Counted from the first letter of the stretch, positions 27,493-35,718 are shown. The stretch: 38,133 bases of DNA from Herbaspirillum sp. (GCA_028291765.1 JAQGNR010000205.1:1-38133), one strand, 5' to 3'. Program-made: numbers and translations. Notes: generated from the sequence alone by a model not told the origin.

Positions 27493-28662
27493 TTACAGAA
27501 TGTGCTCGATCAGCCCGGTGATCTCTTCCAGCGCCCGGCTTCGCGGCACGTCGCGGTATCGCGCCGATACCGCGCCTGCCCCGTCCCGATATTGCGGATT
27601 TCTTAGTACTTCGCTCAGCACGTTGGCGAATCCGGTTGCCACATGGGTGGGCAGCAAACCAAGCCCCGCGCCGGCCACCGCCACCCGCTCCGCCACCAGC
27701 AGCTGTTCCATGTGCAAGGGCAGCAGCACCATGGGCACCCCGGCCAGCAGGCAGTTCAGCGCCGTGCCGTGACCCGCGTGGGTAATGGCCAGCGTGCAGT
27801 CCGCCAGTAACGGGCCGAGCTGCACCGGCTTGCGGTACAGCCGCAGCTTGGGATGGCGGCGCGCCAAGTCCGCGCCGAGGTCGGGTATGACCGCGATCAC
27901 CTCGGCGCCAATGGCCTCCAGCGCGCTCAGTACGGTGTCCATCCAGGGCTGCATGTACAGATACACAAAGAGGCGGGGCTGGCCAGATTGCGACCATCTC
28001 AACAATTCACCCTGATCCGGCTCAGGCACCGCCCCCAGAAAGGTCGTGCCGGGTGGGCGCTGCGCCGCATAATGGTCCAGTTCCCGCAAGCTGAGGAGCC
28101 GGGTGTGGTCGGCGGCGAGCAAGCGGCTCAGGCTGTGCGGCTGCTTGAACAGCGCCTGTACCGTGCGCGCCACCTGTTCCTGGGTTTGCCTCTGCGCCTC
28201 GGCGGCGTCGGGCAGCCCCGGCCGGAAGCATGGCGCCGGAGACAGGGTGGGCGGAATGGTGAAGCCGGTGCCTACTTGTACGGTGCGGATGCCCGCGCGC
28301 CGGGCAGCGAGCAGGGCGAACGGGCTGTGCTCGATGACGATGAGGTCCGGCTGCAGCAGGGTGTACAGGTTCTGCCAGGCCTGCACCATGCCGCCCAGCA
28401 AATCGGGCTGGGTGGCGCCGTTGATCGCCAGGATGTCGGCGTAGGTGGCAAGGTCCCGCCCCAGTTCAGCCACGCCGACCGGCGTCGGGCAGGCAAACCA
28501 GCGGATGCCGTGCGGCGCCAGATAACGCTGTGCCGCCGCCACCGACCTTAATCCGAACATGACCTCATGCCCGCGCAACTGCAGTTGCCGGGCAATCGGA
28601 AGCAGACGCCAGAGGTGTCCGTGATTTTCGCCAAGCTCCCAGGCAAAGACGATACGGCTCAC
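27493..28662 (-). CDS. UGT-like (GT1 family) glycosyltransferase
   Basis: A 389-residue GT-B glycosyltransferase of the GT1/UGT-MGT type, moving a sugar from an NDP-sugar to a small molecule, lipid or other acceptor. The N-terminal domain opens with MSRIVFAWELGENHGHLWRL, containing the HGH acceptor-side motif, and the C-terminal donor domain has ITHAGHGTALNCLLAGVPMV (293-312) followed by LPLHMEQ. There is no signal peptide. The start is a GTG whose last bases overlap the stop codon of a 43-codon remnant of a TPR-sulfotransferase gene (GTGA), so it is probably translated by coupling. It precedes AT2. Modification of an autotransporter is speculative; this family more often glycosylates small molecules. 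Confidence 0.85.
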   Translation of the reverse strand: MSRIVFAWELGENHGHLWRLLPIARQLQLRGHEVMFGLRSVAAAQRYLAPHGIRWFACPTPVGVAELGRDLATYADILAINGATQPDLLGGMVQAWQNLYTLLQPDLIVIEHSPFALLAARRAGIRTVQVGTGFTIPPTLSPAPCFRPGLPDAAEAQRQTQEQVARTVQALFKQPHSLSRLLAADHTRLLSLRELDHYAAQRPPGTTFLGAVPEPDQGELLRWSQSGQPRLFVYLYMQPWMDTVLSALEAIGAEVIAVIPDLGADLARRHPKLRLYRKPVQLGPLLADCTLAITHAGHGTALNCLLAGVPMVLLPLHMEQLLVAERVAVAGAGLGLLPTHVATGFANVLSEVLRNPQYRDGAGAVSARYRDVPRSRALEEITGLIEHIL

Positions 28663-28790
28663 CGCATCGCATTCCGCTGTTGTTCGGCCTGATCCGCGTG
28701 GCCGGCATTCCAGTGCGCATGGGCGGCACGCTTCAGTGCTTCTGGAATACCCGGTTGCGTGGCGATGGGGTAGTTTTTTGTAATGTCCAA
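28659..28790 (-). pseudogene. 5' remnant of a TPR-sulfotransferase gene, now a short leader ORF
   Basis: A 43-codon reading frame with a TTG start at 28790 reads DITKNYPIATQPGIPEALKR, then AAHAHWNAGHADQAEQ and a divergent end before TGA. It aligns residue by residue, with one extra codon, to the first 36 residues of the intact TPR-sulfotransferase (MTNTQNHPIATELGIPEALS, then RAYAHWNAGQADQAEQ). The frame ends inside the GTG start of the glycosyltransferase gene. An AGGAATCC sequence precedes the TTG. It is either a decayed duplicate or a retained coupling leader. The reading frame is intact and its protein-level similarity is high, which argues for recent origin or selection. Confidence 0.8.
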
Positions 28791-28829
28791 ACAGGATTCC
28801 TAAGGGAATAGCGGATACTGGACAGCATA

Positions 28830-29468
28830 CTAAAAGCCGAGATCGGCCAGCAGATCGTCCACCGCAGCTTGTTCAAGCGCCACGCTGCCCGGCGCACCGG
28901 GTCCGGCAGTGATTTCTTCCTTCTTATCTTGCGAAACCATGCCTGGCGGCGCCGCATCGAGCAGCATTCTTAAAAGATCGTTTTCTGTGTGTGCCAGCAG
29001 CGTTACGACTTTCTTGATGAGTTGACCGCTCAGGTCTTGGAAATCCTGCGCCATCATGATTTCCGAGAGCGCTGCGCGCGTGGTTTCGCAGCCTATCTGG
29101 GTAGCGGACATAAAGAGCGATGTTTGATCTGCGAGCAGCTGTAGCTGATCAGGCACCAGTTCGTCCCTGGCGGCATGCGTCCATTCGTCATGCAAGTGCT
29201 TTGCCATGCGCCCCAGCCGATTTTGAATCGGATCGACTTGCTCCACTTTTGTCAGCACGGTATTGGCCGCATTTTCGGTCAGATCGGCAATATGCAGCAA
29301 GCGTTGCCGGGCGGACGGGAACTCGCTCGCCACTTCGGCCAGCACCTTCTCCGCGCCAAGTTCGCACAAGGCATCGTGCAGGGAGCGGATGATATTGCCC
29401 AGTCGTTCAAATACGGGCGCATCGGCAGATTGCTCTGCAACTGCAACAGATCGAGACAATTCATTCAT
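28830..29468 (-). CDS. cheZ: Protein phosphatase CheZ
   Basis: CheY-P phosphatase of chemotaxis, 212 residues. The long helical hairpin carries the catalytic signature MMAQDFQDLSGQLIKKV with D145 and Q149, equivalent to E. coli D143 and Q147. After a Gly/Pro-rich linker, the C-terminal CheY-binding peptide VDDLLADLGF is intact. The frame is open upstream to 29588, but that part translates the terminator hairpin. The ATG at 29468 follows GAGGG and gives the right length. It is isolated: no cheY, flagellar or chemoreceptor gene is within the window, whereas cheZ normally follows cheY. It sits between the scar of an autotransporter and the TPR-sulfotransferase remnant. Confidence 0.92.
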   Translation of the reverse strand: MNELSRSVAVAEQSADAPVFERLGNIIRSLHDALCELGAEKVLAEVASEFPSARQRLLHIADLTENAANTVLTKVEQVDPIQNRLGRMAKHLHDEWTHAARDELVPDQLQLLADQTSLFMSATQIGCETTRAALSEIMMAQDFQDLSGQLIKKVVTLLAHTENDLLRMLLDAAPPGMVSQDKKEEITAGPGAPGSVALEQAAVDDLLADLGF

Positions 29469-29536
29469 GCGGCCAACCCTCTTTTCTTTAAAAATTTTTC
29501 TGGTTTTTCGTCGAGCGTGTCTGCGGTAGAAATTCA

Positions 29537-29575
29537 GAAAAAAACGCCCATTTCCTGTGACAGGAAATGGGCGTT
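29537..29575 (-). terminator. Terminator copy T3, orphan
   Basis: 15-bp stem AACGCCCATTTCCTG (29543-29557) / CAGGAAATGGGCGTT (29561-29575), then TTTTTTTCTG on the minus strand. It is the same hairpin as T1 and T2 but has no intact gene upstream. It may insulate cheZ from upstream transcription. Confidence 0.85.
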
Positions 29576-29608
29576 GCCATGTGACCAAAATCAGTCGGAT
29601 CAGATCTG
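29576..29608 (-). pseudogene. 3' stub of a deleted autotransporter gene
   Basis: The 33 bp right of T3 match the AT2 3' end (24069-24101): the trailer and the final CAG-ATC-TGA codons, where AT2 has CAG-TTC-TGA. Similarity stops there and the barrel-coding sequence is absent. Together with segment A copy 2 at 29674 this is the scar of a third autotransporter. The 65 bp between stub and segment A show no recognisable content. Confidence 0.7.
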
Positions 29609-29673
29609 GGACGCATGCGATGCGTGCGGTACATTTTTTCCTCGTCTTATTTTTGTAAATAATCGTTAATTTT

Positions 29674-29772
29674 TAAGATCTGAGGCAAGCATAAGCGACC
29701 TGCCTTTACCGGCTTGACCGTACGTCTCAGTTTTTAAAAAAATAATCTTCCACAATGTAATTCGTTGCTATT
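29674..29772. repeat. Segment A, copy 2
   Basis: About 89 of 99 positions match copy 1 (23914-24012). The outer GACGCA/TGCGTC pairing is broken (GAGGCA/TACGTC) and the AGGCG/CGCCT stem weakened, while CAAGC/GCTTG is kept. This fits decay after the linked gene was lost, but the element now lies directly upstream of the AraC-family gene and could have been reused there. Confidence 0.6.
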
Positions 29773-29834
29773 ACGCATCAATTTTTACAACAAAATTTGT
29801 CGATATTGCGCATACTGCGTTTGCATGACGGCGC

Positions 29835-30941
29835 ATGCCGCCCCTGAAAAACGCTGATTTCATGACACTTATCCATAACGTTCCAACACCTAACAAGCGA
29901 CGGTGCCCTGAGATCGAGGCGCATGACCGCCCTGTGCTTGCTCCCGGCATCACCCATCAACATTTCAACGTGCAGGATATGGCGCCGCGACGGCAATTGC
30001 TGGCCTGGCGGGATCGGGTCGGCCATGTCATCGATGTGCTGCCTTCATTGAAGCAGCTTGAAAATCCCTTCAATGCTTCCATCGACCGCTATACGGTCGG
30101 CGCATTGGTTTTCACCGATTGCCGCTCCGACCCGATGCTGCTTGAGCGCTCAGTGGCGCGCATCTCTACAGATAAGATGCGCGATTACGTTTTTCATGTA
30201 TTTATGGAGGGCGGGATCGAGTCCGTGGCGGGGCTTTACCCGCAGCGCCGCAACGCGCACGCCGCGGCAAGCGTGCTGGCGCTGGACATGAATCAGCCGG
30301 TGCGCATGCAGCGCAATGCCTGCCGCGTGCTGACCCTGTTCGTGCCGCGCACGCAGGTGGAAGCGGCCTTTCCCGGTGCGGAATCTATTCATGGCCGCGC
30401 CTTTGAAAGCACGACGCCGCTGGCGCGGCTGCTGATCGATCATATTGCGGCGCTCAATCGAAGCCTGCCCACGATGAACGCAGGCGAAGCGGACAGCGCC
30501 CTGCGTGTCGGAATCCAGCTCCTGATCGCCGCGTTCGGCAAACAGGCGCGCCTGAGTGGCAATGCACGCGCGGCAGTGCGCGCAGCCATGTTCGACAAGG
30601 TGCGGCGCTATATCCAGACCAATCTCTATCAGGCGGTTCTCTCTCCTGAAAGCCTGCTCGATGCGCTGCAACTACCCCGCCCCACCGTGTACCGCATGTT
30701 TGAACATGAAGGCGGTCTTGGCGCTTATATCCGCAACCGCAGGCTGCGTGAAGCGGCCGACGAACTGGTGCAGTTCCCGGATCTGACTGTGATGGAGATT
30801 GCGTACGGGCTCGGCTTCAAAAGCGCTTCGGATTTTACGCGCGCCTTTCGCCGCGCCTACAACATGTCGCCGCAGGATTTGCGGGCGCAAGCGTCGCAGC
30901 GTGCCGGCGGCAATTCGACAGATGCGAATGACGGGAAATAA
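29835..30941 (+). CDS. AraC-family transcriptional regulator
   Basis: A 368-residue regulator. Residues about 80-230 look like the AraC_binding_2-type sensor domain (FTDCRSDPMLLERSVARIST; HVFMEGGIESVAGLY). The last 100 residues hold the paired helix-turn-helix: LSPESLLDALQLPRPTVYRM, then IRNRRLREAADELVQFPDLT, and the AraC signature IAYGLGFKSASDFTRAFRRA followed by YNMSPQDLR. No strong ribosome site is seen at 29835 or at the alternative ATG 29862. It ends 12 nt from the convergent MFS gene with no terminator between. Target and ligand are unknown. Confidence 0.88.
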   Translation: MPPLKNADFMTLIHNVPTPNKRRCPEIEAHDRPVLAPGITHQHFNVQDMAPRRQLLAWRDRVGHVIDVLPSLKQLENPFNASIDRYTVGALVFTDCRSDPMLLERSVARISTDKMRDYVFHVFMEGGIESVAGLYPQRRNAHAAASVLALDMNQPVRMQRNACRVLTLFVPRTQVEAAFPGAESIHGRAFESTTPLARLLIDHIAALNRSLPTMNAGEADSALRVGIQLLIAAFGKQARLSGNARAAVRAAMFDKVRRYIQTNLYQAVLSPESLLDALQLPRPTVYRMFEHEGGLGAYIRNRRLREAADELVQFPDLTVMEIAYGLGFKSASDFTRAFRRAYNMSPQDLRAQASQRAGGNSTDANDGK

Positions 30942-30953
30942 CGCTGTCCTGAG

Positions 30954-32258
30954 TCAGTCATCTTCAACGACATCGGGAAACCTGATCAAAGCAAACAGGC
31001 TGATGCATAAGGCTGCAAGCAGATACCATGCGGGCGCCATCGAATTCCCCGTCGCACCGATCGACCAGGCCGCGATGAAGGGTGCAAAGCCGCCGAAGAT
31101 TGTTGCGCCGAAGCTGTCGGTCATAGACATCCCAGTGGCGCGATAACGGCGCGGAAAAGCTTCGAGTATCATCACCCAAGCTGCACCGCCATTGGTTAAT
31201 GCCGCCACAGCGTACCCGCCGATAATCAGTAATGAAACCGTATTTCCCACGCCATGCGTCAATGCAAGGAAGGCGGGGTAAACCAGCACGATGCTACCGA
31301 TCAGCGTTATATATTGGAGCGTCTTGCGTCCGCGTTGCCGGTCGGCGATGCGGGCCAGCAGCGGATTGCCAAGGAATATTATCGTGCCCGCGAGACAGGC
31401 CGAGAGCAGGCTGACGACAGGCGACAGATGCAGTATTGTGACCAGATAGGTCGGCATGTAATACACCATGACATAGACGCTGGCCGCGGGTGCCGCCGTC
31501 AACAATATTCCGAACCACAGCGCGCGGGAATGGTGTGCGAATACCGGCTTGAGGATAGGCCGATGTCTTGCTTGCGCCCCGGTCTCCACCATGTGACCAC
31601 GGAGATACAATCCAACCGGCCCGATCAGCATCCCCAGCACGAAGGGGATGCGCCATCCCCAATGGTGTATGGCCTCAGGCGTCAGTGCGGCCGTGATGCC
31701 TGCCCCTACCAGCGCGCCGGCCAGCGCGGCGACTCCCTGGCTGGCGCCCCGCCAGCTGACCAGATAGCAGCGGCGGCCTTGCGCGGCTGATTCCATCAAC
31801 ACGACAGTAGAGACGCCGATTTCCCCGCCTGCCGCGAATCCCTGCATGAGCCTTGCAAGCACAAGGAGCAAGGTTGCCGACGCACCGATGGAAGCGTAGG
31901 ACGGCGTGCAGGCAATGATCCCGGTGCCCAGCGTCATCAGTGCAATTGAGAAAGTAAGCGCCGCCTTGCGTCCCTTGTTGTCGGCCAGAATACCTATGAT
32001 CAGCGCGCCCAGCGGACGCATGGCGAAACCGGCGCCGAATGTGGCGAGCGAGAGCAGCAACGATGTGAGGGGGCTGCCCGATGAGAAAAAGAGATGACCG
32101 ATGGTGACGGCGGAAAAACCGTATACCGTAAAGTCGTAGGTGATCAGGCCGTTGCCGATGACGGCCGCCCAGATGACGCGCTTTGATTGCGCGCTAGTGG
32201 GCGCTGTGGCTTGCGCGGCGGAGGCGGATACAGGGATGGCGGGAAGAGCAGCGGTCAT
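30954..32258 (-). CDS. MFS transporter, metabolite:H+ symporter (MHS) family
   Basis: About 434 residues with 12 predicted membrane segments, resembling ShiA/ProP-type symporters of organic acids and related compounds. Family motifs include AMRPLGALIIGILADNKGRK in loop 2-3, RLMQGFAAGGEIGVSTVVLM in helix 4-5, WGWRIPFVLG before the central loop and GRKTLQY in loop 8-9. The ATG at 32258 (MTAALPAIPV) is favoured over a GTG 75 nt upstream that lies inside a terminator hairpin. A Shine-Dalgarno is not obvious. The substrate cannot be assigned. Confidence 0.88.
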   Translation of the reverse strand: MTAALPAIPVSASAAQATAPTSAQSKRVIWAAVIGNGLITYDFTVYGFSAVTIGHLFFSSGSPLTSLLLSLATFGAGFAMRPLGALIIGILADNKGRKAALTFSIALMTLGTGIIACTPSYASIGASATLLLVLARLMQGFAAGGEIGVSTVVLMESAAQGRRCYLVSWRGASQGVAALAGALVGAGITAALTPEAIHHWGWRIPFVLGMLIGPVGLYLRGHMVETGAQARHRPILKPVFAHHSRALWFGILLTAAPAASVYVMVYYMPTYLVTILHLSPVVSLLSACLAGTIIFLGNPLLARIADRQRGRKTLQYITLIGSIVLVYPAFLALTHGVGNTVSLLIIGGYAVAALTNGGAAWVMILEAFPRRYRATGMSMTDSFGATIFGGFAPFIAAWSIGATGNSMAPAWYLLAALCISLFALIRFPDVVEDD

Positions 32259-32313
32259 TTTTACATTCGATTTATTTTTTAGCGTGGTACAAGTGCCGAG
32301 TAACTTTTTGTTG

Positions 32314-32350
32314 GGCAAAAAAATACTCTCCACAACCAGGGAGAGTATTT
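32314..32350 (-). terminator. Second terminator after clpA
   Basis: Perfect 11-bp stem AAATACTCTCC / GGAGAGTATTT (32321-32331 and 32340-32350) with a T-run on the minus strand. It lies between the clpA hairpin and the MFS gene and probably blocks readthrough into the latter. Confidence 0.75.
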
Positions 32351-32371
32351 ATCTTTTCAACACATCAACTG

Positions 32372-32402
32372 AAAGACCGGCATCTGCACGATGCCGGTCT
32401 TT
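32372..32402. terminator. First terminator after clpA
   Basis: 13-bp stem AAAGACCGGCATC / GATGCCGGTCTTT with a 5-nt loop, 30 nt after the clpA stop. The U-tract is short on the minus strand, which may explain the second hairpin beyond it. Confidence 0.8.
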
Positions 32403-32431
32403 GTTTGCCACATTACCTCTGCAACGATCCC

Positions 32432-34738
32432 TTATTCGACCGTCAGCTCCTGCGATTCGCCAGGAGTGGGCGATACCGGCGGTTCTTCGTCGCCAAAGGA
32501 CAGTTTCACCTGATCCTTGTCGTTCAGCTCGACGGTCACCTTGCCGCCGTTGAGCAGACGGCCGAACAACAGTTCGTCTGCCAGCGCCTTGCGGATCATG
32601 TCCTGGATCAGACGCGCCATCGGACGCGCCCCCATCAACGGATCGAAACCCTTCTTCGCCAGGAACTTGCGCAGGTCCTCGGAGAACACCGCCTCGACTT
32701 TTTTCTCATGCAACTGCTCTTCCAGCTGCATCAGGAATTTGTCGACCACGCGCAGGATAATTTCCTGATCCAGCGCGCCGAAGCTGATGATGGCATCGAT
32801 GCGATTGCGGAATTCAGGCGTAAACATACGCTTGATATCGGCCATCTCGTCGCCGGCTTCCTTCTTGTCGGTGAATCCGATCGAGCGTTTCTGCAAACTT
32901 TCCGCGCCCGCATTGGTGGTCATGATAATGATCACGTTGCGGAAGTCGGCCTTACGGCCGTTGTTATCGGTCAGCGTACCGTGATCCATCACTTGCAACA
33001 TGATGTTGAACACGTCGGGATGCGCCTTTTCGATTTCATCGAGCAGCAGCACGGCATGCGGCTTTTTGGTAATCGCTTCGGTCAGCAAACCGCCCTGGTC
33101 GAAACCGACATAACCCGGCGGCGCGCCGATCAAGCGGCTGACCGCATGACGCTCCATGTATTCCGACATATCGAAGCGAATCAATTCGATGCCGAGAATA
33201 AAGGCCAATTGCTTTGCAACCTCGGTCTTGCCGACGCCGGTCGGGCCGGAGAAGAGGAAGGAGCCGATCGGCTTGTCCGTTTTGCCCAGGCCGGCACGCG
33301 ACATTTTGATCGCGGACGCCAGCGCTTCGATTGCAGGATCCTGCCCGAACACGACATTTTTCAGATCGCGATCGATAGTCTGCAACTTGGTGCGGTCATC
33401 CTGATTGACCGATTGTGGCGGAATCCGGGCAATCTTCGAGATGATCTCTTCGATTTCGGCTTTGCCGATGGTCTTTTTCTGTTTCGATTTCGGCAAGATG
33501 CGTTGTGCGGCGCCGGCCTCATCGATCACGTCGATTGCCTTGTCGGGCAGATGACGATCGTTGATGAAGCGTGCTGCAAGTTCAGCGGCTGTGGTTAATG
33601 CAATCGCCGAATATTTAACGCTGTGATGCTCTTCGAAACGCGATTTGAGACCACGCAAAATCTGGATAGTTTGCTCGACAGTCGGCTCATTGACATCGAT
33701 CTTCTGGAAGCGGCGGGACAAGGCGTGATCTTTTTCAAAGACCCCGCGATATTCCGTATAAGTAGTCGCGCCGATGCATTTGAGCTGGCCGCTGGAAAGC
33801 GCCGGCTTCAATAGATTCGATGCATCCAGCGTGCCGCCGGAGGCCGATCCGGCGCCGATAATGGTGTGGATTTCGTCGATGAACAAAATACCGTGCGGGC
33901 TATCCTTGAGCTGCTTGAGCACAGCTTTCAGGCGCTGTTCGAAATCGCCGCGATATTTAGTGCCGGCCAGCAGCGCGCCCATATCGAGCGAGTACACAAC
34001 GGCATCGCGCAGAATATCGGGCACATCGTTTTGCGTGATGCGCCATGCCAAACCCTCCGCAATCGCGGTTTTGCCGACACCGGCTTCGCCGACCAGCAAG
34101 GGATTATTTTTACGGCGGCGGCACAAGGTCTGGATCACGCGCTCGACTTCGAATTCGCGGCCGATCAATGGATCGATCTTGCCTTCATTGGCGAGCTTGT
34201 TCAGATTCTGCGTAAATTGATCGAGCGGACTTTCTTTTTGCTGGCTTTCAGCCTGCACGTCTTCGGCTCCCTCGGGCGCCTTTTGCGGCTCGCCGGTGTG
34301 ATCCTTGCGTACACCGTGCGAAATGAAATTCACCACATCCAGACGAGTCACGCCTTGCTGATGCAGATAATAAACAGCGTGCGAATCCTTCTCGCCGAAA
34401 ATCGCGACCAGTACATTGGCGCCGGTCACTTCTTTCTTGCCGTTCGATGCCGATTGCACGTGCATGATGGCGCGCTGGATTACACGTTGGAATCCCAGCG
34501 TAGGCTGCGTGTCGACTTCCGTTGTGCCGGAAACAGTCGGTGTATTATCGCTAATAAAATTAGTCAGCGTTTTACGCAAATCATCGACATTGACAGCGCA
34601 TGCGCGCAACACCTCCGCGGCGGATGGATTGTCTACCAGCGCCAACAGTAAATGTTCGACCGTAATAAATTCGTGACGTGATTGCCGGGCTTCGACAAAC
34701 GCCATATGCAAACTAACTTCCAATTCTTGCGCAATCAT
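32432..34738 (-). CDS. clpA: ATP-dependent Clp protease ATP-binding subunit ClpA
   Basis: AAA+ unfoldase that feeds substrates to ClpP, 768 residues. The N-domain (1-150) starts [20 protein letters not shown]. The first ATPase has the Walker A motif GEAGVGKT (217-224) and Walker [11 protein letters not shown]; the second has GPTGVGKTE (about residue 500) and [16 protein letters not shown]. The IGF loop for ClpP docking is visible in [11 protein letters not shown]. The C-terminal tail is rich in Pro, Glu and Ser. The ATG overlaps the clpS stop (ATGA), so clpS and clpA are translationally coupled. clpP is not in the window. Confidence 0.97.
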   Translation of the reverse strand: MIAQELEVSLHMAFVEARQSRHEFITVEHLLLALVDNPSAAEVLRACAVNVDDLRKTLTNFISDNTPTVSGTTEVDTQPTLGFQRVIQRAIMHVQSASNGKKEVTGANVLVAIFGEKDSHAVYYLHQQGVTRLDVVNFISHGVRKDHTGEPQKAPEGAEDVQAESQQKESPLDQFTQNLNKLANEGKIDPLIGREFEVERVIQTLCRRRKNNPLLVGEAGVGKTAIAEGLAWRITQNDVPDILRDAVVYSLDMGALLAGTKYRGDFEQRLKAVLKQLKDSPHGILFIDEIHTIIGAGSASGGTLDASNLLKPALSSGQLKCIGATTYTEYRGVFEKDHALSRRFQKIDVNEPTVEQTIQILRGLKSRFEEHHSVKYSAIALTTAAELAARFINDRHLPDKAIDVIDEAGAAQRILPKSKQKKTIGKAEIEEIISKIARIPPQSVNQDDRTKLQTIDRDLKNVVFGQDPAIEALASAIKMSRAGLGKTDKPIGSFLFSGPTGVGKTEVAKQLAFILGIELIRFDMSEYMERHAVSRLIGAPPGYVGFDQGGLLTEAITKKPHAVLLLDEIEKAHPDVFNIMLQVMDHGTLTDNNGRKADFRNVIIIMTTNAGAESLQKRSIGFTDKKEAGDEMADIKRMFTPEFRNRIDAIISFGALDQEIILRVVDKFLMQLEEQLHEKKVEAVFSEDLRKFLAKKGFDPLMGARPMARLIQDMIRKALADELLFGRLLNGGKVTVELNDKDQVKLSFGDEEPPVSPTPGESQELTVE

Positions 34739-35049
34739 GCTTCCTCCATCACGCACTGCAAAGGATGACCTGCTTCCCTGGCATGCCTTAATACAAGTTC
34801 AACTTTTGTGGATGCAATATCCTTAAGATACACACCGCACACACCTTTTCCGTCGCGATGAACTTTGAGCATAATTTGCATCGCAGTTTCCCGATCCTTC
34901 TGAAAATACTCCTGAATGATGGCGACCACGAATTCCATGGGCGTGTAATCATCGTTTAACAACAAAACAACATACATCGATGGCGGCTTGAGCTTTTGCT
35001 CACGCTCCACTATAGCCGTTCCGTCCTGATTCTCATGCTTTGTGACCAT
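34735..35049 (-). CDS. clpS: ClpS adaptor of ClpAP
   Basis: Adaptor that hands N-degron substrates to ClpA, 104 residues. The core [20 protein letters not shown], then [20 protein letters not shown], contains the ligand-pocket residues N-D-D and the MxxxH stretch typical of ClpS. The C-terminus ends in [10 protein letters not shown], as expected. It is the first gene of the clpSA operon, and the stop codon overlaps the clpA start. Confidence 0.97.
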   Translation of the reverse strand: MVTKHENQDGTAIVEREQKLKPPSMYVVLLLNDDYTPMEFVVAIIQEYFQKDRETAMQIMLKVHRDGKGVCGVYLKDIASTKVELVLRHAREAGHPLQCVMEEA

Positions 35050-35227
35050 TAGTCCACTCTTACTCTAAACACCTAACGTGATACTAAATTTACAGCAAAA
35101 CGGTTTGCAGTTGGTATCGATATTACGCGTTTTCAGCTTAATACGCAGATGACACTGGTTTATCCTAAATCAAGTCCTAACTGAACAATCATACGAATAA
35201 GTCATATTTAGCTTGTACCGAAATGGC

Positions 35228-35256
35228 TTGACTTTTCTTTTTTTCGCAAGAAGAAT
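35228..35256 (+). promoter_or_regulatory. Candidate sigma-70 promoter of the cold-shock gene
   Basis: TTGACT (35228-35233), a 17-bp T-rich spacer and AAGAAT (35251-35256). It would give a 5' leader of about 125 nt before the ATG, the kind of long leader known to act as a temperature sensor in cspA-type mRNAs. The rest of the 339-bp clpS-csp gap is AT-rich and must also hold the clpS promoter, which I could not locate. Confidence 0.5.
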
Positions 35257-35388
35257 AGAAATTGTTAATGAGTGCTCAACTTGTTGATATGGAGGGGGCA
35301 AGTTTTGAAAGGGCTGCGATTTAAATGAAGCGCCATGCTCTTGCCTTAACGGCTCGTGTGATTGGTTTTTATTTGAAAGACGTTTTTT

Positions 35389-35595
35389 ATGGCAACTGGC
35401 ACAGTCAAATGGTTTAACGATTCAAAAGGCTATGGTTTCATCACGCCGGACGACGGTGGCGAAGATTTATTCGCGCACTTCTCGCAAATTCAAATGAGTG
35501 GCTTCAAGACCCTGAAAGAAGGTCAAAAAGTCCAATTTGAAGTGTCGCAAGGTTCGAAAGGCCAGCAGGCCTCTAACATCCAGGCTCCCCAATAA
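35389..35595 (+). CDS. CspA-family cold-shock protein
   Basis: A 68-residue single-stranded nucleic-acid chaperone made of one OB-fold cold-shock domain. RNP1 is KGYGFITP and RNP2 is LFAHFSQI; the start [17 protein letters not shown] is standard. It would melt RNA structures at low temperature or in general stress. A good terminator follows and a long leader precedes it. It is divergent from clpS, a neighbourhood common in betaproteobacteria. Whether it is cold-induced or constitutive cannot be told from the protein. Confidence 0.96.
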   Translation: MATGTVKWFNDSKGYGFITPDDGGEDLFAHFSQIQMSGFKTLKEGQKVQFEVSQGSKGQQASNIQAPQ

Positions 35596-35617
35596 TTATC
35601 TTTATCGGGTTGCAGCG

Positions 35618-35641
35618 GCCCCGCCTCGGCGGGGCTTTTTA
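35618..35641 (+). terminator. Terminator after the cold-shock gene
   Basis: GCCCCG / CGGGGC stem with loop CCTCGG followed by TTTTTATT, 22 nt after the stop. Confidence 0.88.
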
Positions 35642-35653
35642 TTGCGCCCATGA

Positions 35654-35679
35654 AAAAAGCCAGGAAATCCTGGCTTTTT
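35654..35679. terminator. Terminator after icd, bidirectional
   Basis: AAAAAGCCAGGA / TCCTGGCTTTTT inverted repeat with T-runs on both strands, 39 nt beyond the icd stop on the minus strand. Confidence 0.85.
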
Positions 35680-35718
35680 ATGACAGAAGGCAAAACCACT
35701 GCCCTGCATTAACGTAAA

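Noticed and set aside
29469-29588. A 40-residue N-terminal extension of CheZ
   Set aside because: It translates the T3 terminator hairpin and A/T-rich trailer; the ATG at 29468 has a ribosome site and gives the family length.
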